Below, in pieces: positions 7,445 to 14,057 of a stretch of 64,000 bases of DNA (its first letter is position 1; each line of letters opens with the position of its first letter). Source of the DNA: Lacticaseibacillus yichunensis (GTDB lineage: Bacteria; Bacillota; Bacilli; Lactobacillales; Lactobacillaceae). The notes under the pieces are model-generated. The model was not told the DNA's origin and made no database searches. It saw only the letters and a list, made by a program, of their open reading frames with translations. The stretch spans positions 47,601 through 111,600 of the forward strand of contig NZ_RHOG01000003.1 of assembly GCF_003946405.1 (NCBI RefSeq), in the 5' to 3' direction. A program made the position numbers and the translations under genes.

Positions 7445-8074
7445 ATGGTAGGGGTTTATTTACGGGGAATGCTCGTCACTTTTGCATTGGTCAGTTCGAT
7501 CGGGATGCAAAATATATTCATGTTCAATCAGGCAATGAGTCAGCGGTTGCGCCGCGCATTTCTGATCGCGTTTTTCGTTTGGGTCGCCGATACGGCACTG
7601 ACCGCCGTTGCGTTCTTGGGCCTCGGGTCGATCATCGCCAGCAACGCGGTCCTCAAGGTGACGATCATGTTGATCGGCGGGGCGGTCGTGGTCTGGATGG
7701 GCTGGGGCATCTTGCGAAGCGCGCACAGCGCCCAGTTTGGCAATGACAACCAGGTGTTGACCTTGCGAGAGGCGTTTGGCGAAGCCTGGATCGTAGCGTT
7801 TGCCAATCCCCAGGCGTTGGTCGACACCAGCGTGACCCTTGGCGCTTTGCGCAGCACGCTGACTGCCGCACAGGCGATTCCGTTTCTGCTCGGCATTATC
7901 ACATCGACGGCGATCTGGTTCATCGCCATCACGACCTTGATCGGCCTATTAAAAAATCGATTGCCGCGGCGTCTACTGATGTGGGTCAATATTATTTCGG
8001 GGTTCATCGTCATGGGCTATGGGGTCGTCTTGATCTTCCACGCGGGCCAGGCGATCGTCGGCGCATTGTTCTAG
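7445..8074 (+). CDS. LysE-family amino-acid exporter
   Basis: 209 aa with about six hydrophobic helices and the LysE/ArgO layout: an N-terminal helix pair with SSIGMQNIFMFNQAM, a central gap with a Lys/Arg-poor loop, then FANPQALVDTSVTLGA, the conserved Asn-Pro-Gln/Lys-Ala motif. The family exports lysine, arginine or other small solutes. A GGGAGG site precedes the ATG. It is followed after 10 nt by the deformylase-like gene. Its leader contains a full terminator, suggesting transcription-attenuation control by its substrate. Confidence 0.85.
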   Translation: MVGVYLRGMLVTFALVSSIGMQNIFMFNQAMSQRLRRAFLIAFFVWVADTALTAVAFLGLGSIIASNAVLKVTIMLIGGAVVVWMGWGILRSAHSAQFGNDNQVLTLREAFGEAWIVAFANPQALVDTSVTLGALRSTLTAAQAIPFLLGIITSTAIWFIAITTLIGLLKNRLPRRLLMWVNIISGFIVMGYGVVLIFHAGQAIVGALF

Positions 8075-8084
8075 GAGGCGCGAT

Positions 8085-8495
8085 ATGAAGCAAAAGATCA
8101 TGAAAGATCCAACTTTTTTGAGTCAACCGGCTCCAGCGACGGGCCTACCGGATGATCAATTGGCGCAGAATTTGGTAGATACATTGCTCGCGCACCAAGA
8201 CCATTGCGTTGGCATGGCCGCAAATATGATCGGCGTCAACAAAGCGATGATCGTGCTGTTTATGGGCGCCTTGCCAGTCGTGATGGTCGCGCCACAGATC
8301 ATCAAACAAAGTGGCCGTTATGAGACAAAAGAAGGATGCCTATCTCTGCTTGGCGAACGGCCCGCGACCCGGTACCAGGCAATCACCGTCACTTTCAAAG
8401 ATCGTGGCGGCGTCGCCCATACACAGGCGTTCACCGGATTTGTCGCGCAAGTGATCCAGCACGAATGCGATCACCTTGCTGGTAAGTTGATTTGA
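8085..8495 (+). CDS. Peptide-deformylase-like protein
   Basis: 136 aa with the two metal-binding motifs of peptide deformylase: EGCLS (Cys ligand, near residue 85) and QHECDH (two His ligands and catalytic Glu, near residue 124). Motif 1, normally GxGxAAxQ, reads CVGMAANM, so the usual first Gly and the active-site Gln are replaced. This matches a short deformylase-like branch in Firmicutes whose deformylase activity is doubtful. It is shorter than a typical Gram-positive PDF (about 185 aa). It probably shares the lysE transcript. Confidence 0.78.
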   Translation: MKQKIMKDPTFLSQPAPATGLPDDQLAQNLVDTLLAHQDHCVGMAANMIGVNKAMIVLFMGALPVVMVAPQIIKQSGRYETKEGCLSLLGERPATRYQAITVTFKDRGGVAHTQAFTGFVAQVIQHECDHLAGKLI

Positions 8496-8499
8496 CGGA

Positions 8500-8556
8500 A
8501 AAAACGGTTCGGCGTAGCTCGCACGGAATGTGTATGAGTTGCGCTGAACCGTTTTT
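8500..8556 (+). terminator. Intrinsic terminator of the lysE operon
   Basis: AAAAACGGTTCGGC pairs with GCTGAACCGTTTTT across a loop of about 28 nt, with a T run at the end. Confidence 0.8.
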
Positions 8557-8589
8557 ATGTGGGACAAGGCGTGTGAAGTTTATGTGGTG

Positions 8590-8984
8590 AGAACTGCGCG
8601 CCCCTCCACCCTTCCTTTAGTCGGGTTCCAGCCCGCATTGTCGGATCGTCTAGCTGACTCGGGCACTCGAGGTGAAGAGCGCCTCAAGCGCCCGAGCCAA
8701 GCTACCCGACCGACCATCCCGCGGGCTTCCACACCCTTTAGTCGGGTTTCGGTGCGCAGGGGTGAGACATCTAACCGACTCGCGCACTCGCTAGCGAAGA
8801 CCGCTATCAAGCGCACGAGCCAGGTTAGCTGCTCACCCCTAAACGCGCCCCTCCACAGCCTTTAGTCGGGTTCCAGCCCGCATGGTCGAGGCAAATAGGT
8901 ACGCCCGTCACTCGGGGCGAAGTACGCCCCAAGCGCCAGGCTAGCCTATCTGCTCGACCATACCCGCGGGCTTCCACACCCTTC
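8590..8984 (-). repeat. Tandem palindromic elements (E3), three full units
   Basis: Three head-to-tail units start at about 8607, 8732 and 8854 (periods 125, 122 and 123), preceded by the tail of another. The outer unit arms read AGCCCGCAT.GTCG with CGACCAT..GCGGGCT, whereas the middle unit reads GCGCAGGGGTGAG with CTCACCCCTAAACGCGC: different sequence, same pairing. The common linker is CACCCTTTAGTCGGG. The array ends 4 nt past the stop of the minus-strand phosphoesterase gene, in the orientation that places AGGGTGTGG just after that stop. Confidence 0.88.
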
Positions 8985-8986
8985 TC

Positions 8987-9829
8987 TTACCACGGGTCTT
9001 TTTCTATTAGTTGCTGGGCTTGGCGCAGGAAGTCGTTTGCCAGGTTGTCTGCGGCGACGGCCGGGCGATTGTAGGTGAAGCCGCCTGTTTGAATCAGCTT
9101 GAGATACAGATTGGCATAGGGCAGGTCGCTCGTTTTGGCCCATTCGATCTCCTGGGCGAGGTCGTATGGGACGTTGCGCTGCTCCCAGCCCGCGAAGTGG
9201 CCGTCGTCGATGCGCAGGAGCCCGTACTCGGCTTTTGCGCCAGCCAACCGTAGATCGACGGTCACCGCCTGGCCGATACTGCCTGGATTCAGCACGAGTT
9301 GGCCATGGGTCGTTGGGCGTAAGAGTGGCTGGTGGGTGTGCCCGTACAAGGCGATCAGGGCGTTGGATCCCTCAAATAGGCTGTCAAAATGATCCTGCGG
9401 CGCATCTGGTGCCGTATATGAACCGCGGCAGCTGGTCGGGGTCGCGTGAAAAACAGACAGAATTAGGCCATCAATGTCGACGTCTTGCTGCAGCGGCCGG
9501 CTGGCGTAAAAGCGAAATTCGTCGGCGGACAGTTGGCTTCGGTCATACCCGGAGGTCACCACGGCCATGATTGCCTTGGCGTTGTCCTCAAATCCCTTGA
9601 ACTGGTGCGCGAGCAAACTTTGATAGACTTCCTCGTGATTGCCAATCACCCAGGCAAGGGGATGCAACGCCTGGAGCGCCGCTGTGACCTCGTGAGGCCG
9701 CGGCCCGCGGTTGACCATGTCACCCACCACCAAATAATCGGTCACGCCTTGGTCTTTGGCATCTGCCAATACAGCTTGCAGCGCACTGTAATTGCCATGC
9801 GAATCAGATAAAACTGCGATCGTTCTCAT
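8987..9829 (-). CDS. Calcineurin-like metallophosphoesterase
   Basis: 280 aa from the internal ATG at 9829, which has GAAGGAAT upstream; six extra residues would precede it otherwise. The metal-binding series is complete: SDSHGN (residues 8-13), VVGDMVNRGP, VIGNHEE, the His of VFHATP, and LYGHTHQP. It is a YfcE/ApaH-like cytosolic phosphodiesterase or phosphatase; the substrate is unknown. Downstream, after 4 nt, begins the palindromic-element array in place of a classic terminator. Confidence 0.88.
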   Translation of the reverse strand: MRTIAVLSDSHGNYSALQAVLADAKDQGVTDYLVVGDMVNRGPRPHEVTAALQALHPLAWVIGNHEEVYQSLLAHQFKGFEDNAKAIMAVVTSGYDRSQLSADEFRFYASRPLQQDVDIDGLILSVFHATPTSCRGSYTAPDAPQDHFDSLFEGSNALIALYGHTHQPLLRPTTHGQLVLNPGSIGQAVTVDLRLAGAKAEYGLLRIDDGHFAGWEQRNVPYDLAQEIEWAKTSDLPYANLYLKLIQTGGFTYNRPAVAADNLANDFLRQAQQLIEKDPW

Positions 9830-9865
9830 TTTTTCACATTCCTTCATTAAATTAAGCCGATTTCG

Positions 9866-10561
9866 TTAGAGACCCATTGCCTGCAAGATCGGTACGACCA
9901 CAAGTGGCACCGCCAACGCAGGCAGGAGATTCATCGGATGGCAATCCTTGATCTTGAGCAGGCCAAGGCCGGACGCCAAGATCAGCGCGCCGCCGGTGAT
10001 CGTTAGTTCCGTAATCATGGCGCTGGAGATCGCGTCACTGGCCAGTAGCGTCACGCCAAAAATTGCGCCTTGCCAGCAAAAAAGGACCGGGGCGGCGGCA
10101 ATCATGCCGATGCCAAATGTCGAGGCCAGGACCATCGCGGTGATGCCGTCCAGCATCCCATTGGTGAATAAAAATGTCTGGTCGCCTTTGAGCGCGGCCT
10201 GCATTGGCCCGACGATCGACAGCGTTCCGATGCAGTAAAGCAAAATGCCAGTTGCCAGCCCCTGCGCCAGAGACGGCCCGCCATCCTCGTGGTCAAACCG
10301 CGCCAGCAGGTGATCGAAGCGGTCCTCCAGGCGAAGCGCGCTCCCAATCACCGCGCCGATCGCAAGGCTGGCGATGAAGAGGACGGGATAATGGCTGGCG
10401 CCCATGTGGCTGATCGTCGTGTTCAGCCCCAGACACACGACCGCCAAGCCCAGTCCGGTCATCAGGTCGCGCGTGATGGTCTCGTTCATGCCGCGCTTAA
10501 ATAGCGCCCCGACTGCACTGCCGACGATGATCATCACCGTATTGAAAAGGGTCCCTGTCAT
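9866..10561 (-). CDS. DUF554-family membrane protein
   Basis: 231 aa from the ATG at 10561, supported by GGAGG 7 nt upstream. About six to seven hydrophobic helices and the Gly-rich repeats of DUF554 (YdfK-like): the N-terminal TLFNTVMIIVGSAVGALFKRG, then GLATGILLYCIGTLSIVGPMQ in the middle and LTITGGALILASGLGLLKIK near the end. It may be a transporter but the substrate is unknown. It is 36 nt upstream of the phosphoesterase gene on the same strand, so the two may be cotranscribed. Confidence 0.85.
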   Translation of the reverse strand: MTGTLFNTVMIIVGSAVGALFKRGMNETITRDLMTGLGLAVVCLGLNTTISHMGASHYPVLFIASLAIGAVIGSALRLEDRFDHLLARFDHEDGGPSLAQGLATGILLYCIGTLSIVGPMQAALKGDQTFLFTNGMLDGITAMVLASTFGIGMIAAAPVLFCWQGAIFGVTLLASDAISSAMITELTITGGALILASGLGLLKIKDCHPMNLLPALAVPLVVVPILQAMGL

Positions 10562-10681
10562 AATTTGCCTCCGTTTGTCTATGCCTTCGATTATAGCCAT
10601 TGCGCAGGGCCAAAGGTCAAGGCTGTTTGCTTGTTTTCACTCCCGGCCGCGGGTATCATGGGCGCAACTGGAGGTGGGCAC

Positions 10682-11560
10682 ATGATTCTTTTGGGGAAAA
10701 AATGGCGCGCGACACTGGCTTTGGCGCTGGGTCTATTGGTTTTGGCCAGCTGCCAGCCCAATCGACAAAAGACGGCGCGTCCCGCGCCGGAAACAGTGCT
10801 GTATGTTCATGGCTACAGCGGAGGTAAAGGCTCGACCAATTTTCTGATCAATTATGCGGTGGCGCATGCCGGGGCCACCAAAGCGCTGGTGGCCACCGTC
10901 AACGCCTCTGGCAAGGTCCATTTTACCGGACGCTGGCCCCAGACTGCCACGCGGCCGCTTGTGCAGGTGATTTTTCAGCAGAATCGCGACCCCGACCCTG
11001 CACACCTGAGCTTGTGGCTTCGCAACGTGACGCGCGCGTTGAAGCAGCGGTATGGCGTCAAGAAGATCGGCATCGTGGCGCATTCCATGGGCAACAACGC
11101 GACCATGGCATATGAGCTGCGCGACGGGAAAAAGCCTGGCCAGCCACAACTTGTGCATTACGTTGCCATCGCGGCCTCAATCAACGGCATCGTGGATCCA
11201 AACATTGGGAATGCCGCGCTCACAGGCATCACGGGTAACGCGACTGGCGCGCAGTTCGCACATAATGTTTTTGCCAAAGACGGCCGACCGAAGTATCAAA
11301 CGCCTGATTATCGACAGTTGGCTGCCTTGCGCGATCAATGGCCAGCAGGCGTTGAGGTCCTCAATTTGATCGGTGACCTCAAAGACGGCTCCGAAAGTGA
11401 TGGCCGGGTCCCGGTTGCCAGTGCGCGCAGCCTGCGGTATTTGATGCCGACCGCCGCCTTGTACGCGACCCGCATTTTCACCGGCAAGTCCGCCCAGCAC
11501 AGTGCCCTACATGAAAATGCTCAGGTGGCCAAAGCCGTGGATGACTTCATTTGGAAATGA
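10682..11560 (+). CDS. DUF915 alpha/beta-hydrolase lipoprotein
   Basis: 292 aa from the ATG at 10682 (GGAGGTGGG site). A lipoprotein signal peptide ends LLVLASC, with the lipidated Cys near residue 22. The mature part is an alpha/beta hydrolase of the DUF915 type: the oxyanion strand VLYVHGYSGG, nucleophile elbow IVAHSMGN and a C-terminal His in SAQHSALHEN. It is therefore a surface-bound esterase or lipase-like enzyme of unknown substrate. It is divergent from the DUF554 gene. Confidence 0.85.
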   Translation: MILLGKKWRATLALALGLLVLASCQPNRQKTARPAPETVLYVHGYSGGKGSTNFLINYAVAHAGATKALVATVNASGKVHFTGRWPQTATRPLVQVIFQQNRDPDPAHLSLWLRNVTRALKQRYGVKKIGIVAHSMGNNATMAYELRDGKKPGQPQLVHYVAIAASINGIVDPNIGNAALTGITGNATGAQFAHNVFAKDGRPKYQTPDYRQLAALRDQWPAGVEVLNLIGDLKDGSESDGRVPVASARSLRYLMPTAALYATRIFTGKSAQHSALHENAQVAKAVDDFIWK

Positions 11561-11652
11561 ATCCGGCGCAGTCAAGTTCCACCCCCCGTTTCGCTGGTAG
11601 TCCAGATATGCTAGGATGAGAACGATATGAGAAAAATGAAAAGAGGGGTATC

Positions 11653-13452
11653 ATGGCAGATCAGTTGAAACGAAGCGAGGCACCAGTAGCACTCACTTGG
11701 AATTTGCAGGATCTTTTCGAAACACCGACGGATTTTGCGGCCGCGTTGACGGAATTGAAGCAACTCGGGGCCGATTTGGCGACCCAAGCCGAAGACTTCA
11801 CCAAAGACGGGGACCATTTTCTCAAGGCAGTGCGTGATTATTTCAATGCGTTGGTAAAGTTGACCCGCGCCTATTTGTACGCGGAACTGGAAAATGCGCA
11901 GGACACGACCGACGCGACCGGCCTTCAAGATTGGGCGGACGTGCAGACAGTCGGCACGGCCTTTGACCAAGCGACGGCCTGGTTCTCGCCGGCTGTTGTG
12001 GCGCTGGATGAGGGGACGCTAACACAATTTCAGAGTAATTTGCCTGAATTGGCAGATTATGCGCGCCAGCTTGCGAAGATTCGCACCCTGGTCGGCCATG
12101 TGTTGCCGAAAGAACAGGAAGCCCTGCTGGCCCAACTCAGCTCGAGCCTCAATAGCGCCGGCGCGATTCAAGAAACGCTGGATGACTCCGACCTGACATT
12201 TGGCCAGATCGACTACGATGGCAAGACGCAGGCGCTGACGAAGGGGTTGATGGGGCCAATCTCGTCCTCCGCGCCGCGTGACGTCCGCCGCATCGCCAGC
12301 AAGCAGTTCCAGACCAGTTACTATGACCATCGCTTCACCTTTGCCAAGACATTGAACGATCACATGCACGCGCAAAATACGATCGCGAAGATCAGGCATT
12401 ACGACTCCGCCCGGCAGATGGATCTGGCGGCCAATGCGGTGCCAGAATCCGTTTACGATACCTTGATCGCGCAGACGCACGCCCATCTGGACCTGCTGCA
12501 TCGCTATTATGCCCTGCGCAAAAAGGTGCTGGGGCTCGACCCGATGTATGGCTATGATGGCAGCGTGCCGTTGACCGGGAAAAAGCCGCCGATCGCGCCT
12601 ACCTATGAGGAAGCCAAAGCCACGGCACTGAAGGCCCTGGCCCCACTTGGTGAAGACTATCTGGCTCACCTGCGCGCTGAATTCGACGGGCGCTGGGTCG
12701 ATGTCCTTGAGACCAAGGGCAAGACCTCTGGTGGTTTTGAGAACTTCGCCAATGGCACCCATCCGTATATTTTGCTCAACTGGGCCGACACATACGGCGA
12801 CATGAGCACCCTGGTCCATGAAAGTGGCCACGCGATGCAAAGTGTCTATTCGGACGAAAATCAATTGCCCTGGAACTCGTGGTATCCGATCTTCACCGCC
12901 GAGATCGCCTCAACGACCAACGAAAGCCTCCTGAATGCGTATATGCTTGAGCAGACCAAGGACGACAAGGAAAAACAGATCTACTTGTTGACCGAGGCCG
13001 TCAGTGATTTCACCGGCACACTGTATCGTCAGGCGGAGTTCGCTGAATTTGAGCAGTTCATGTACGAAACAGAGGCAAATGGCACACCGCTGACGCCAGA
13101 AACGCTGACAGCAAAATGGGATAAGATCGATGCCGCGTACGCCGGGCCGGCCGTGACCCCGAATGATTGGCCGAAAGCCTACTGGGCCCATATCCCGCAT
13201 TTCTTCTATAACTACTACATGTATCAGTACGCGACGTCCAAGGCGATCGCGACCAGTTTTGCCCACCGCATCTTGACGGAAGGTGAGCCTGCCGCTGCGC
13301 AATACAAGCAGTTCCTGTCCGCTGGCGACTCGCAGACGCCGGTCGATGTGTTAAAAAATGCTGGAATCGATGTCACCAAGGCTGATTATCTCGAGGAAGC
13401 CTTTGCGACGTTCGAGGCGCAACTCAGCAAACTCGAAGCGCTGTTAAGTTGA
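11653..13452 (+). CDS. pepF: Oligoendopeptidase F
   Basis: A 599-aa M3-family zinc metallopeptidase, the usual PepF length. The zinc site HESGH is at residues 389-393 within LVHESGHAMQS, followed by a downstream Glu in FTAEIASTTNE. It lacks a signal peptide and is cytosolic, hydrolysing 7-17 residue peptides. An AGAGGGG site precedes the ATG. It is monocistronic, with a modest terminator-like hairpin after the stop. Confidence 0.95.
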   Translation: MADQLKRSEAPVALTWNLQDLFETPTDFAAALTELKQLGADLATQAEDFTKDGDHFLKAVRDYFNALVKLTRAYLYAELENAQDTTDATGLQDWADVQTVGTAFDQATAWFSPAVVALDEGTLTQFQSNLPELADYARQLAKIRTLVGHVLPKEQEALLAQLSSSLNSAGAIQETLDDSDLTFGQIDYDGKTQALTKGLMGPISSSAPRDVRRIASKQFQTSYYDHRFTFAKTLNDHMHAQNTIAKIRHYDSARQMDLAANAVPESVYDTLIAQTHAHLDLLHRYYALRKKVLGLDPMYGYDGSVPLTGKKPPIAPTYEEAKATALKALAPLGEDYLAHLRAEFDGRWVDVLETKGKTSGGFENFANGTHPYILLNWADTYGDMSTLVHESGHAMQSVYSDENQLPWNSWYPIFTAEIASTTNESLLNAYMLEQTKDDKEKQIYLLTEAVSDFTGTLYRQAEFAEFEQFMYETEANGTPLTPETLTAKWDKIDAAYAGPAVTPNDWPKAYWAHIPHFFYNYYMYQYATSKAIATSFAHRILTEGEPAAAQYKQFLSAGDSQTPVDVLKNAGIDVTKADYLEEAFATFEAQLSKLEALLS

Positions 13453-13515
13453 CGATTCGCCAATAAAATGAACGATTCACCAAACTGGCGGTCGTGACTG
13501 TCTGCAGATGGTCTG

Positions 13516-13540
13516 GAACCGCGTCCTGACGCGGTTCTTG
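13516..13540 (+). terminator. Weak terminator after pepF
   Basis: GAACCGCG/CGCGGTTC with a short loop, followed by TTGTGG rather than a clean T run. Confidence 0.5.
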
Positions 13541-13577
13541 TGGCGCTCTGAAGCTTTGAGCCAAGCGGTTCAGATGA

Positions 13578-13606
13578 TTGACAAGAAACCGCTTACTATA
13601 TAAAAT
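13578..13606 (+). promoter_or_regulatory. Strong orphan promoter
   Basis: Consensus TTGACA (13578-13583), 17-bp spacer, TAAAAT (13601-13606). There is no plausible coding gene between it and the terminator near 14000, so it appears to drive a noncoding RNA. Confidence 0.7.
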
Positions 13607-13612
13607 AAAGTA

Positions 13613-14004
13613 GAATTCTCGATTGCAGGTGTAGGCCTTGCTAACCTACTGCTCTCCTGTACAATTTTTCGGAGATCCACCCGGTGCGCCGGGTTCCGAG
13701 CATCATCAGCTTTTCCCGGGGCCACTTGGGCGAGGTCCGCTGACTTAGTTCAAGTGGTATAAAGCCACGACGGTCACCATTACTACTATAGTGACTAGAG
13801 GTAGCGACAGTGCTATCGCCGTTACCCGCCAAGGTGAAAAGGGTCCCGCCAGTTGGTCGCATGCTGGCGGTCACATAGGGCACTGCAGTCACGTAATCGA
13901 ATAAAAGCAAAATTGGGGCCTTTCGGGGCCTCTTTGTCGTGGCTGGACCGCCATCCCGACTCAAAAACGGCGTCGACATTGTGTTTGTCGGCGCCGCTTT
14001 TTTT
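13613..14004 (+). ncRNA. Candidate structured noncoding RNA, about 390 nt
   Basis: The stretch between the strong promoter and a terminator has no convincing ORF but is densely self-complementary. A closing stem pairs TCGATTGC (13619-13626) with GTAATCGA (13893-13900). Inside it are GTAGG/CCTAC (13631-13649), ACCCGG-TGCG-CCGGGT with an outer CGGA/TCCG (13670-13698), CCACTTG/CAAGTGG (13722-13757), GTCAC/GTGAC (13773-13795), GGTAGCGA/TCGC..TACC (13800-13825) and CCGCCAG/CTGGCGG (13846-13870). I checked for tmRNA, RNase P, SRP, 6S and T-box core motifs and found none. The family is therefore unassigned; function unknown. Confidence 0.5.
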
Positions 14005-14007
14005 GTC
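13962..14007. terminator. Bidirectional terminator
   Basis: GGCGTCGACA (13969-13978) pairs with TGTCGGCGCC (13986-13995), flanked by AAAAA on the left and TTTTTTT on the right. It can end the candidate RNA on the plus strand and the surface phosphoesterase gene on the minus strand. Confidence 0.85.
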
Positions 14008-14057
14008 GTCTCATTCGCGCACAGATCGGGGGAATCGATGCGATAAGAGAATGTGTG

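Noticed and set aside
13641..13979. 112-codon minus-strand ORF in the pepF downstream region
   Set aside because: It begins inside a terminator, has no ribosome site, and overlaps the helices of the candidate RNA. In DNA this GC-rich, open frames of this length are common by chance.
13613..14004. tmRNA, RNase P RNA, SRP RNA, 6S RNA or a T-box
   Set aside because: The conserved cores I know for these (for example GAGGAAAGTCC of RNase P, the ATTCGACAGG start of tmRNA, AGGGTGGnACCGCG of T-boxes) are absent on both strands.
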